A stretch of DNA of 64,000 nucleotides. Source: DATADD01 sp046262355. GTDB taxonomy: Bacteria; Actinomycetota; CADDZG01; WHSQ01. The number at the start of each line of letters is the position of its first letter. Within the stretch, counting starts at the first letter, position 1. Below the pieces are notes generated by a model that was not told the origin of the DNA, ran no database searches, and saw only the letters and a program-made list of their open reading frames with translations. Shown in pieces: positions 8,562 through 16,925 of this stretch. Location: NCBI GenBank assembly GCA_046262355.1, contig JBHEMX010000025.1, forward strand, positions 4,455 to 68,454, given 5' to 3'. The translations under genes were made by a program, and so were the position numbers.

Positions 8562-8920
8562 CGGCGACCTCCGTCGCGCTCGAGGGTCTTCGCTTCGACG
8601 AGCGGGGCCTCGCCCCCGCCGTCGTGCAGGACGTGGACACCAAGGAAGTGCCGATGCTCGCCTACGTCGATGCCGAGGCGATCCGTCGAACCATCTCCAC
8701 GGGCACGGCGTGGTTCCGGAGCCGCAGTCGCGACGAGTACTGGAACAAGGGCGCAACCTCGGGCAACGTCCAGGACGTCGTCGATGTTCGCTACGACTGT
8801 GGCGGCGACGCAGTCCTCGTGCTCGTGAAGCCGCGCAGGCCTTCGTGCCACACCGGCGAGTACACGTGTTTCGACCGCGCGGTTGCGTCCGACGCGTCGG
8901 ACGCGTCCCAAGACGCTTGA
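8558..8920 (+). CDS. hisI: Phosphoribosyl-AMP cyclohydrolase
   Basis: Third step of histidine synthesis. It is 120 aa, normal for a stand-alone HisI without the HisE domain. Signature blocks are VPMLAYVDAEAIRRT, WFRSRSRDEYW, KGATSGNVQDVVDVRYDC (metal-binding Asp/Cys) and SCHTGEYTCF (zinc cysteines). GTG start. The stop overlaps the TTG start of trpE. It is intact, so his-pathway damage is confined to hisC/B/H and hisF. Confidence 0.95.
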   Translation: MTATSVALEGLRFDERGLAPAVVQDVDTKEVPMLAYVDAEAIRRTISTGTAWFRSRSRDEYWNKGATSGNVQDVVDVRYDCGGDAVLVLVKPRRPSCHTGEYTCFDRAVASDASDASQDA

Positions 8921-10419
8921 GTCTTTACCGGCCGGACCCCTCGGCGTTCAAGGACCTCGCGCGGCGGCATGCGATCGTGCCGGTGTGGCGTGAGGTGCTC
9001 ACGGACCTGCAGACGCCGGTAGCGGCGTTCCTCCGATTACGGGAGGGTCTGCGCGACGCGTTCTTGCTCGAGAGCGTCGAGCACGGGGAGCGGTGGGCGC
9101 GCTACTCGTTCATCGGCGGCGACGGGTTCGCAGTGGTCAAGGCGCGCGCGGGCCGCGTCGAGGTCGAGGGAGCAACGCCGGTGCGGCCCGAGGAGGACGA
9201 GCCCCCGCTGCGGTTCGTCAAGCGCCTGCTCGACGCCTGTCGCGCCCCGGCACTGGAGGGGCTGCCGCCGCTGCATGGAGGAGCCGTCGGCTATCTCGGC
9301 TACGACTGTGTCCGAGAGCTCGAGCGCCTGCCGCAGCCGCCGCCCGATGATCTCGGATTGCCCGACCTCGCCCTCATCCTGACGCGCGCCTTCGTCGTCT
9401 TCGACCACTTCGCGCAGCGCGCCTTCGTCATCACCAACGTTCCAACCTTCGCCGGCGAGAAAGATGCATACGGGCGCGCGATCGAGCGTTGTGACGCGAT
9501 CGTCGAGAGGCTCGGCGCGTCCCTCGCGGTTCCCGCGCTCGATGTCGATCTCCCCGCGCCTGTGGAGTTTTCCTCGGTCGTCTCCGACGACGAGTTCGGA
9601 ACGTGGGTGCAGCACGCGAAGGATCACATACATGCGGGCGACATCTTCCAGGTCGTGCCGTCCCGGCGCTTCGAGACGCGTCTGGACGGCTCGGCGCTCG
9701 ACGCGTACAGGGTCCTGAGGACGACGAACCCGTCTCCCTACATGTATTTCCTGCACTTCGGCGCGACGGCTCAAGATCCCGACGTGGACATCGCCGGGTC
9801 GTCGCCCGAGCCGATGGTGCGCGTCACCGGCGACGTCGTGGTCACCCGTCCGATCGCGGGCACGAGGCGGCGGGGGCCGAGCGAGGCGACCGACCGGGCG
9901 CTGGAGGACGACCTGCTGGCCGACGCGAAGGAACGCGCGGAGCACGTGATGCTCGTCGATCTGGCTCGAAACGACGTCGGGCGGGTCGCCCGCTATGGAA
10001 CCGTGACCGTGGATGAGCTCATGAAGGTCGAGCGCTACTCCCACGTGATGCACATCGTCTCGAGCGTAGGCGGGAGGCTCGCCCCCGGTCACGATGCGTT
10101 CGATGCGCTCACCGCGTGCTTCCCGGCCGGCACCGTGTCCGGCGCGCCGAAGGTGAGAGCGATGGAGATCATCGACTCGCTCGAGGTCACGCGCCGGGGC
10201 CCCTATGCGGGCGTCGTCGGCCATTTCGATTTCTCGGGCAACCTCGATACGTGCATCACGATCAGGACGATCGTCGCCACGGGTGGACGAGCGTACGTTC
10301 AGGCGGGCGCAGGGGTCGTCGCCGACTCGGTGCCCGATCTCGAGGTCGACGAGACCCGCCGCAAGGCGGAGGCGCTGCTGGGCGCGGCGTGCGCCGTCTC
10401 GGTCGATCAGCCCTCGTAG
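8917..10419 (+). CDS. trpE: Anthranilate synthase component I
   Basis: Converts chorismate to anthranilate with the TrpG amidotransferase, which is not in this window. It is 500 aa. The N-terminal feedback motif LLESVE is present, as are GGAVGYLGYD, IFQVVPSRRF, the core PIAGTRRRG, LVDLARNDVGRVA, HIVSSVGG and FPAGTVSGAPKVRAME. The TTG at 8917 overlaps the hisI stop (TTGA) and places the motif at the usual distance from the N-terminus; the longer upstream frame is a shadow of hisI. Its 3' end overlaps the convergent PRC-barrel gene by 13 bp. Confidence 0.95.
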   Translation: MSLYRPDPSAFKDLARRHAIVPVWREVLTDLQTPVAAFLRLREGLRDAFLLESVEHGERWARYSFIGGDGFAVVKARAGRVEVEGATPVRPEEDEPPLRFVKRLLDACRAPALEGLPPLHGGAVGYLGYDCVRELERLPQPPPDDLGLPDLALILTRAFVVFDHFAQRAFVITNVPTFAGEKDAYGRAIERCDAIVERLGASLAVPALDVDLPAPVEFSSVVSDDEFGTWVQHAKDHIHAGDIFQVVPSRRFETRLDGSALDAYRVLRTTNPSPYMYFLHFGATAQDPDVDIAGSSPEPMVRVTGDVVVTRPIAGTRRRGPSEATDRALEDDLLADAKERAEHVMLVDLARNDVGRVARYGTVTVDELMKVERYSHVMHIVSSVGGRLAPGHDAFDALTACFPAGTVSGAPKVRAMEIIDSLEVTRRGPYAGVVGHFDFSGNLDTCITIRTIVATGGRAYVQAGAGVVADSVPDLEVDETRRKAEALLGAACAVSVDQPS

Positions 10420-10673
10420 GGGCCGAGCGCCTCCACCTCATCCGGACCGATCTTGAGCCGGACCGACCCAGACGTGATCTGCCCGACGATGTCGGCGGGG
10501 GCGAAGCGCTCGTGCTCGAGGAGGCCGGAGCGGAACGCTATGCCCGAGAAGATGTCCTTCTGCTCGTCGGCAACGACGCGCGACAGCCGTCCGACCTCGG
10601 CGCCGTCCGCCGCGACGACGGGATGACCTTTGTCGAGGGCGATCCACGCGATCGGGGTCTCTTCCTCTGTCAC
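10407..10673 (-). CDS. PRC-barrel domain protein
   Basis: An 88-aa small beta-barrel protein: GHPVVAADGAEVGRLSRVV, then IFSGIAFRSG, then FAPADIVGQITSGSVRLKI, matching PRC-barrel/DUF2171-type proteins. The GTG start at 10673 fits the domain edge; the longer minus frame upstream is arginine-rich shadow. The role is unknown; PRC barrels often bind RNA or act as stress-response adaptors. It is divergent from the lipoprotein gene at 10694 with only 20 bp between starts. Confidence 0.7.
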   Translation of the reverse strand: MTEEETPIAWIALDKGHPVVAADGAEVGRLSRVVADEQKDIFSGIAFRSGLLEHERFAPADIVGQITSGSVRLKIGPDEVEALGPYEG

Positions 10674-10693
10674 GGGCCAGATACTACGGGCAA

Positions 10694-11500
10694 GTGAGCC
10701 GGGTCGGCAGGACCGCGTTGTTGCTCGTGCTCGTCTTCGGCGCGTGCACGTCGGCGCCCCCGACGGCGTCCGAGTTGCGCGCCGAAGGACCGCCTCGGGT
10801 GCAGCGCCACCTCGTGCTGCGCCACGCCGAGCAGTTCGACGAGGATCTCGAACGCCGTCCGGCCGGCTCACAGCAGGAGGAGGCGGCCGCCGCTTACATC
10901 CTTGGTCACCTCCAGCGGGCGGGATACGTGGCGCGCCTCGAGGCGGTGCCGGTCGCCGACACCGTGAACTCGACCGACGTGATCGCGGTCCCCCCGAGCG
11001 GAACGGCCCCGACCAGGGTCGTGGCCGTTCCCTACGACACCACGCGCGAGGCGAGCGACGATGGAACCGCCATCGGTCTCTTCCTCGAGCTCGGGCGCGC
11101 CCTCAAGGCCGTGGCTCCTCGGCACGACGTCGAGTTCGTCGCCCTCGGCGCAGAGCGCACCCCCCTGCAACAGGGTCACCTGGGGGCGCGCCGCCTGGCG
11201 AAGCTGCTTCTCGACGAAGGCGCGGATCCCCAGGTGATCACGATCGAGAGCGTGGGCGGTCCCTCGAGGGGAAGCTTCGGGGCGTTCGGAGACGATGTCG
11301 CCGGCGTGGTCGAAGTTGCCCGCCACCTCCACATCCCCATCCTCGCGTCGCCTGCGCCTGGTCCCGGAGCGGGGCGCGATCTCACGGGGCGCGCCGAAGT
11401 TTTCGTTGGGGCCGGGTTCGATCATGTCGCCGTCACGGGCGGGATCGAACAGGTCGGCCGCGTGCTCCTGAGATACCTGTCATCGATGAGGGAGCGTTAG
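10694..11500 (+). CDS. M28-peptidase-like lipoprotein with degenerate metal site
   Basis: A 268-aa protein with a lipoprotein signal (LLLVLVFGACTSAP). The frame RRPAGSQQEEAAAAYILGHL and the following core resemble M28 aminopeptidases: VVAVPYDTTREASDDGTAIG corresponds to the family 'vvgaHyDs..gAdDNasG'. The first His ligand is Pro here, the Asp-Asn is Asp-Gly, and the usual Glu-Glu pair reads GAERTPLQQGH. It may therefore be a non-catalytic relative. GTG start. It stands just before trpC but is not obviously part of tryptophan synthesis. Confidence 0.6.
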   Translation: MSRVGRTALLLVLVFGACTSAPPTASELRAEGPPRVQRHLVLRHAEQFDEDLERRPAGSQQEEAAAAYILGHLQRAGYVARLEAVPVADTVNSTDVIAVPPSGTAPTRVVAVPYDTTREASDDGTAIGLFLELGRALKAVAPRHDVEFVALGAERTPLQQGHLGARRLAKLLLDEGADPQVITIESVGGPSRGSFGAFGDDVAGVVEVARHLHIPILASPAPGPGAGRDLTGRAEVFVGAGFDHVAVTGGIEQVGRVLLRYLSSMRER

Positions 11501-11510
11501 GTTCGCACCC

Positions 11511-12287
11511 ATGTCGTATCTGGTGGAGATGCTGAGCTCGACGAGAGCGCGGGTTGCCGAGGCCAAGGAGAGGCGCACGACCGTTGTGCTCGAGCAGCGG
11601 ATCGCCGCGCAAGAGGCCCCGCGCGATCTCGCGCGCGCGTTGCGGGGCGACGGGATCTCCGTGATCGCCGAGATCAAGAGGGTGTCGCCCGCGCGCGGGC
11701 CGCTGAACCGGGACCTCGATGCGGCCGCACTCGCCCGCCACTATGCGCGCGGCGGGGCCGCAGCGATCTCTGTGTTGACCGAGCCGGAGTACTTCGACGG
11801 ATCCCTCGAAGATCTCGAGGCGGCGCGTCCGGCGGGGCTTCCCGTCTTGCGCAAGGACTTCATGATCGATGAATGGCAGCTTCTCGAGTCGCGCGCGAGC
11901 GGCGCCGATGCGGTCCTTCTGATCGTGCGCGCGCTGGAGGAAGAAGCGTTGGCGAGGTTGTTCGCAGGAACGCGCGCGCTCGGCATGGAGGCACTCGTGG
12001 AGGTGCACGACGATGCCGAGGTGGAGCGCGCCGTCGCGACGGGAGCCGCGATCATCGGCGTCAACCACCGCAACCTCGAGACGTTCGAGGTCGACGACGA
12101 CCGCACTGCGAAGCTCGCAGGGCTGATCCCGTCGGGCCACACACTCGTGGGTCTCTCGGGCGTGTCGTCGCGCGCCGAGGTGCAACGGCTCGAGGCGGCG
12201 GGCGCGTCGGCCGTGCTGGTCGGCGAGAGTCTCGTGACCGCCGCCGATCCCGTCGCCAAGCTGCGTGAGCTGCGAGGCAGCGCGTGA
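11511..12287 (+). CDS. trpC: Indole-3-glycerol phosphate synthase
   Basis: 258 aa, (beta/alpha)8 fold. It has VIAEIKRVSPARGPL (active-site Glu and Lys), VLRKDFMIDEWQL (catalytic Lys), EALVEVHDDAE (catalytic Glu) and GVNHRNLETFEVD (Asn). The usual 'SESGI' element reads VGLSGVSSRAE: the conserved Glu is Leu while the Ser-Gly remains. Otherwise it is intact and of normal length. The stop overlaps the trpB GTG. It is probably functional, but the substitution deserves checking. Confidence 0.92.
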   Translation: MSYLVEMLSSTRARVAEAKERRTTVVLEQRIAAQEAPRDLARALRGDGISVIAEIKRVSPARGPLNRDLDAAALARHYARGGAAAISVLTEPEYFDGSLEDLEAARPAGLPVLRKDFMIDEWQLLESRASGADAVLLIVRALEEEALARLFAGTRALGMEALVEVHDDAEVERAVATGAAIIGVNHRNLETFEVDDDRTAKLAGLIPSGHTLVGLSGVSSRAEVQRLEAAGASAVLVGESLVTAADPVAKLRELRGSA

Positions 12288-13462
12288 CCGAGCCCGGCGT
12301 CGACGAGCACGGCCGCTTCGGCGGATTCGGCGGCCGCTACGTCCCCGAGGCGCTCATGGCCGCGCTCGACGAGCTCGAGCGATCGTGGGAGGCGGCGGGC
12401 GCGGACGTCTCGTTCGGCGACGAGCTCAACCGGCTTCTGCGCGAGATCGTTGGAAGGCCGACGCCGCTCTACGACGCTCGGCGGCTGTCCGAGCATGTAG
12501 GGGCGCGCGTGCTGCTCAAGCGCGAGGACCTGGCTCACACCGGCGCACACAAGATCAACAACACGGTCGGCCAGGTGCTGCTGGCCGCGCGCATGGGAAA
12601 GACGCGCATCATCGCCGAGACGGGCGCCGGCCAGCACGGTGTTGCGACCGCCACGGCCGCGGCCTACTTCGGGTTGCCTTGCCTCGTCTACATGGGCGCG
12701 GTCGATGTCAAGCGCCAGAGCTTGAACGTCGCGCGCATGGAGATGCTCGGCGCGGAGGTCGTGCCTGTGGAGGTCGGGTCCGCGACGCTCAAGGATGCGA
12801 TCAACGAAGCCCTGCGCGATTGGGTGACGAACGTGGAGACGACGCACTACGTCATAGGATCGGTCGTGGGACCGCATCCCTATCCCGAGATCGTTGCGTC
12901 GCTGCAGACGATCATCGGCGTCGAGGCGCGCGGGCAGGTGCTCGAGGTGACCGGAGAGCTTCCGAACGAGGTCGTGGCGTGCGTCGGAGGCGGCTCGAAC
13001 GCGATAGGTCTGTTCCGCGGCTTCTATCGCGACCAGGACGTCCGCCTCGTCGGTGTCGAGGCTGCGGGAGAAGGCCTCGACGCGCGCCACGGCGCCTCGA
13101 TCACCAAGGGTGAACCCGGCGTGTTGCACGGCGCGCTCAGCTTGGTGTTACAGGACGACGAGGGTCTCATCACGCACGCGCACTCGATCTCGGCCGGACT
13201 CGATTACCCGGGCGTGGGTCCGGAGCACGCATGGCTCGCAGCATCGGGACGTGCCCGTTACGAAAGCGCCACCGACGATGAGGCGCTCGACGCGTTCTCG
13301 GTGTTGGCGCGCACGGAGGGCATCCTTGCGGCGCTGGAGCCGTCCCATGCGCTCGCGTACGTCCTGCGCTCTCGATGGGACGCGGACGCGACGGTTCTCG
13401 TCGGGCTCTCCGGTCGCGGCGACAAGGACGTCGCAACGATCGCCGACGCCCGCGCGCTGTGA
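12284..13462 (+). CDS. trpB: Tryptophan synthase subunit beta
   Basis: 392 aa, PLP enzyme joining indole and serine. It has FGGRYVPEALMAALDELE, LKREDLAHTGAHKINN (PLP lysine), RIIAETGAGQHGVATA, the phosphate loop VGGGSNAIG and HSISAGLDYPGVGPEHA. GTG start with a four-base overlap with trpC; the stop overlaps the trpA GTG. Translational coupling of trpC-B-A is likely. Confidence 0.97.
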   Translation: MTEPGVDEHGRFGGFGGRYVPEALMAALDELERSWEAAGADVSFGDELNRLLREIVGRPTPLYDARRLSEHVGARVLLKREDLAHTGAHKINNTVGQVLLAARMGKTRIIAETGAGQHGVATATAAAYFGLPCLVYMGAVDVKRQSLNVARMEMLGAEVVPVEVGSATLKDAINEALRDWVTNVETTHYVIGSVVGPHPYPEIVASLQTIIGVEARGQVLEVTGELPNEVVACVGGGSNAIGLFRGFYRDQDVRLVGVEAAGEGLDARHGASITKGEPGVLHGALSLVLQDDEGLITHAHSISAGLDYPGVGPEHAWLAASGRARYESATDDEALDAFSVLARTEGILAALEPSHALAYVLRSRWDADATVLVGLSGRGDKDVATIADARAL

Positions 13463-14265
13463 CCGCGCTGCGAGAGCACCTCGAAGCCCGGCGGGAGGGC
13501 GGACGCAAGCTGCTCGTCCCCTACATCATGGGCGGGATACCAGATGCACACTCGTTCCCGAGCGCGCTGGCGGCGATCGCCACGCACGCGGACGCGGTCG
13601 AGATAGGGCTTCCATACTCGGATCCGTTGATGGACGGTCCCGTGATCGCGGCCGCGGGAGAGCGAGCCCTGCGAGCCGGCCTCCGACCGCTGGGCGTCGT
13701 CGACCTGGTCGCGCGCAACGAGGTCGGCCCTCCGCGCGCCGTAATGACCTACTACAACCCGATCCATCGCATCGGTGAGCACGAGTTCTGCCGGCGCGCT
13801 GCGGCGGCCGGCCTGTCCGGGCTCATCGTGCCGGACATCCCGATCGAAGAGTCTGCCTCCCTGCAGCGCGCCGCAGCCGAGCACGAGCTTGCCTGGATAC
13901 CTCTCGTCGCCCCGACCTCGTCGCCCGAGCGGGTGAGCGCGATCGTCGCCGGCGCGGCCGGGTTCGTCTACGCGGTCTCCACGCTCGGCGTGACGGGGAC
14001 GCGCGAGGAGCTCTCCGAGCGCGCCGCTGCGGTCGTCGCGGCGTGCCGGGTGGCAAGCGATCTCCCCGTCCTCGTCGGCATCGGGGTCTCGACCGTCGCC
14101 CACGCTGCAGCCGCGGCCGAGCAGGCCGACGGCGTCGTGATCGGCTCCGCGGTCGTGCGCGCGGTCCTGAACGAGGGAGCGGACGCGGCGCGGGCGTTCC
14201 TCTCCGGCGTCAGGCATGAGCTCGACCGCGTCGGTCGCGCCGGCAGGTCCACGCACATCTGCTGA
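13459..14265 (+). CDS. trpA: Tryptophan synthase subunit alpha
   Basis: 268 aa, (beta/alpha)8. It has VEIGLPYSDPLMDGPVI (catalytic Glu and Asp), VMTYYNPIHRIG, GLIVPDIPIEE, WIPLVAPTSSPERV, GFVYAVSTLGVTG and the phosphate site LVGIGVST. The GTG at 13459 overlaps the trpB stop; the longer frame upstream is inside trpB. It ends the trp cluster and is followed by ~950 bp without a recognisable gene. Confidence 0.96.
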   Translation: MTALREHLEARREGGRKLLVPYIMGGIPDAHSFPSALAAIATHADAVEIGLPYSDPLMDGPVIAAAGERALRAGLRPLGVVDLVARNEVGPPRAVMTYYNPIHRIGEHEFCRRAAAAGLSGLIVPDIPIEESASLQRAAAEHELAWIPLVAPTSSPERVSAIVAGAAGFVYAVSTLGVTGTREELSERAAAVVAACRVASDLPVLVGIGVSTVAHAAAAAEQADGVVIGSAVVRAVLNEGADAARAFLSGVRHELDRVGRAGRSTHIC

Positions 14266-14585
14266 GGCCGAAGACCTTCGCTCCCCATCCGACGCGCCGG
14301 TTGGTCCACGATGTTGTTGCAGTTGCGCACGCCCGGCGTGTTCCAAAGCAAGGAGACGCGCCGCAGCACCTAAGGCGCGCGATTACGCACATCTGCTTAG
14401 GGGAAAGTTCTTCACCTTTCGGCGCGCCTTCCCGATTGAGAAGCGAGAGGTCTGGACCGGTCAGCGGAAGGGACGAGGGTGAGGCAGATCAGGGTTCTCA
14501 AGGGCCGCAAGCCCCCGCGGTAGGCTCCACGCCGACTCGTCCGTTCGGCCGGCCCCGCTCTCGTGGGCGGTAGGACCACCAGGTC

Positions 14586-14738
14586 CAAGAACCGAGCTCG
14601 TGCCCGACCGCCGACGCCAGACGGCCCGGTCGAACCCGACCACATGCCCTCCACCCCGCTCAGCGGCGGCACAAGAGCGATGGTCGCAAGAACCGAGGCG
14701 AGCACCCGCCCGGGCCGGTCGAACACGACCACATGCCC
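14586..14738. repeat. Imperfect ~90-100 bp tandem repeat (two copies)
   Basis: CCGGTCGAACCCGACCACATG at 14626 recurs with one change as CCGGTCGAACACGACCACATG at 14715. CAAGAACCGA at 14586 recurs at 14687. The units are 89-101 bp apart with indels between them. Confidence 0.6.
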
Positions 14739-14951
14739 CTGGTATGGACGGCGGCGGGCCGAAATGGTCCTTCAGGGCTATTGAGTCTCCCGGGCATTGC
14801 ATGGAAGATACTTCCACGACACGCTTGGCGGGGGGGACGGTGGGTCTGCGAGGGAGGAGTGGTTCCCGCTCATGTCTGCTCCTCTCTCGCTCCCATTCGC
14901 GGCGTCGACCTCGTCGGAGTCGACCGCTCCCACTCACTCCCTCTGGCTTCC

Positions 14952-15133
14952 GCGCCGGGGTCGTGGCCCCCATTGTGTTCGGGGAGTTTGGTTGTGCGCG
15001 CCCCTGCGCCGGGCCCCAGGTCGCGGCCCCTGGTGCGTTCGGGGTGATCTGGGTGGCGCGCTCTTGCGCCGAAGTACCCCGACTCGAGGCCCCCGACCAG
15101 GCCCCGACTTGAGGCCCCGACTTGAGGCCCATG
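14952..15133. repeat. 54-60 bp tandem repeat grading into short GAGGCCCCGACTT repeats
   Basis: The block GCGCCGGG...TCGTGGCCCCCATTGTGTTCGGGG (14952-) recurs as GCGCCGGG...TCGCGGCCCCTGGTGCGTTCGGGG (15006-), and a third unit begins with GCGCC at 15066. It then breaks into short copies of GAGGCCCCGACTT between about 15085 and 15130. Non-coding. Confidence 0.6.
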
Positions 15134-15220
15134 GGACGAAGGAGCCTCCTGTTTACATCTAGACGAGATGATGCTTACGTTGTTCGTGGACGATCATTTC
15201 GAGCGAACCTAGGGGGCGAC

Positions 15221-16837
15221 ATGCGCCGGATAGCTCTTCTCTCCTTCCTTGTGGCGACGTTGGTGGGAGCGGCAGGTCTGCCGGCGATGGCCGGCAGCGC
15301 CTCAGCCGCCGCCGGCGGCGGTAGGGCCGGGGCAGACTTCAACGGCGACGGCTTCGACGACCTCGCCGTGGGCGTCCACGGAGAGACGATCGGGACCGAG
15401 GCCAACGCCGGCGCCGTCAACGTGCTGTATGGAGCGCGTTCCGGGCTCAGCGCGGCCGGAGATCAGTTCTGGCACCAGGACTCGCCCGGCGTCGACGACG
15501 TCGCCGAGGCGGGCGACGAGTTCGGGGCCGCCCTGGCCGCGGGAGACTTCAACGGCGACGGCTTCGACGACCTTGCGGTAGGCGTTCGCTTCGAGGACAT
15601 CGCCGCGGCAACGGATGCGGGCGCCGTGAACATCCTCTACGGGTCGGCCGCAGGGCTCACGGCGACCGGGGACCGGTTCCTCCACCAGGACACGGCGGGC
15701 CTAAGCGACGTCGCCGAGGCGGGGGATCTCTTCGGCGCTGCGCTCGCCGCGGCTAACTTCGGCAAGGGTCGGCAGGCGGATCTCGCGGTGGGTGCTCACG
15801 GCGAGGACGTCGGCGCGGCAACGGATGCGGGCGCCGTGAACGTCATCTACGGGTCGCCGGGGGGCCTGGCTTCCGCGGGCGACCAGTTCTGGAACCAGGA
15901 CACGACCGGCGTGAGAGACGTCGCGGAAAGCGACGACCTCTTCGGAGTGACGCTCGCCGCGGCCAACTTCGGAAAGGGCAGGCGGGCGGATCTTGCGGTG
16001 GGCGCCCTGCGCGAGGACGTGGATACGGTCGTCAACGCGGGCGCCGTGAACGTCCTCTACGGATCGTCGCGCGGGCTCAACGTGAGGCGCGACCAGTTCT
16101 GGAACCAGGACACGACAGGAGTGGAGGACGTCGCCGAGGCGAGCGACAACTTCGGGTCGGCCCTCACAGCCGCCAACTTCGGCAAGCGCCGGCGCGCCGA
16201 CCTGGCGATCGCCGTGGTGGGCGAGGACGTCGGCGCGGTCACCAATGCGGGCGCCGTGAACGTCCTCTACGGATCGTCGCGCGGGCTCAACGTGAGGCGC
16301 GACCAGTTCTGGAACCAGGACACGACAGGAGTGGAGGACGTCGCCGAGGCGAGCGACCTCTTCGGGGTGTCCCTGGCCGCGGCTAACCTCGGCAGGGGAA
16401 GGCAGGCCGACCTCGTGGTGGGGGTGCCCCACGAAGGCGTGGGTGCAGTGGGCGGCGCCGGGGCAGTGAACGTCCTCTACGGGTCGCAGCGCGGGCTCAG
16501 CGCGGCTCGAGATCGATTCCTCCACCAGGACACGCCGGGCGTGGAGGACGTCGCCGAGGCGGGCGACAACTGGGGCTTCGGGCTCACCGGGCTGAACTTC
16601 GGGAAGGGCAGACAGGCCGACCTTGCGGTCGGCGCCGCCCAGGAAGATCTCGGGGCTGCCCTAGATGCCGGAGCCGTCAACGTCCTTTACGGTTCGGCGC
16701 GTGGAGTGACCGTCGCCGGAGACCAGTTCTGGCATCAGGACTCTCCCGGGGTGGAGGACGTCGCCGAGACAAACGACGAGTTCGCCCTCGCCCTCGCCGC
16801 GCCGAACTACGGCAACCGGCCACTCGAGCCTCTGTAA
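15221..16837 (+). CDS. Secreted FG-GAP repeat (integrin-alpha-like beta-propeller) protein
   Basis: 538 aa with a signal peptide (IALLSFLVATLVGAAGLPAM) and about seven ~70-residue repeats, consistent with one seven-bladed propeller. The first two blades carry the calcium loop DFNGDGFDDLAVGV. In later blades it has decayed to NFGKGRQADLAVG, which lacks the alternating Asp ligands. Each blade contains GAVNVLYGS..GL, then QFW.QD and GVEDVAE. The ATG at 15221 gives the signal peptide. The C-terminus stops abruptly (APNYGNRPLEPL) in what would be the next blade, so the gene may be 3'-truncated. Likely a surface adhesin or scaffold. Confidence 0.85.
   Translation: MRRIALLSFLVATLVGAAGLPAMAGSASAAAGGGRAGADFNGDGFDDLAVGVHGETIGTEANAGAVNVLYGARSGLSAAGDQFWHQDSPGVDDVAEAGDEFGAALAAGDFNGDGFDDLAVGVRFEDIAAATDAGAVNILYGSAAGLTATGDRFLHQDTAGLSDVAEAGDLFGAALAAANFGKGRQADLAVGAHGEDVGAATDAGAVNVIYGSPGGLASAGDQFWNQDTTGVRDVAESDDLFGVTLAAANFGKGRRADLAVGALREDVDTVVNAGAVNVLYGSSRGLNVRRDQFWNQDTTGVEDVAEASDNFGSALTAANFGKRRRADLAIAVVGEDVGAVTNAGAVNVLYGSSRGLNVRRDQFWNQDTTGVEDVAEASDLFGVSLAAANLGRGRQADLVVGVPHEGVGAVGGAGAVNVLYGSQRGLSAARDRFLHQDTPGVEDVAEAGDNWGFGLTGLNFGKGRQADLAVGAAQEDLGAALDAGAVNVLYGSARGVTVAGDQFWHQDSPGVEDVAETNDEFALALAAPNYGNRPLEPL
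16037..16357 (+). repeat. 111-bp identical direct repeat inside the FG-GAP gene
   Basis: Bases 16037-16147 and 16247-16357 are identical, offset by exactly 210 bp, i.e. one 70-residue blade. This indicates recent duplication or gene conversion of blades. Confidence 0.85.
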
Positions 16838-16925
16838 ACCGCGGGCCTCGGGCGCAGCGTCGCCGGGTTACTCCTGCGTTCGCGCGCGCCTGCTAGACCA
16901 CGGGTCCGCCGCGCGCTGGACGGAC

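Larger units (their letters stand above)
14266..15220. other. 955-bp stretch with no recognisable gene
   Basis: Several open frames exist on both strands but none has a domain, a convincing Shine-Dalgarno or natural amino-acid composition. What can be seen is repeated sequence: the 13-mer ACGCACATCTGCT occurs near 14253 (the trpA end) and again near 14391, and two blocks of degenerate tandem repeats lie at 14586-14738 and 14952-15133. Given the decay in neighbouring genes this may be a graveyard of lost genes. Confidence 0.6.

Noticed and set aside
14216..15132. Several open frames on both strands after trpA as genes
   Set aside because: No domains, no ribosome sites, repeat-driven composition.
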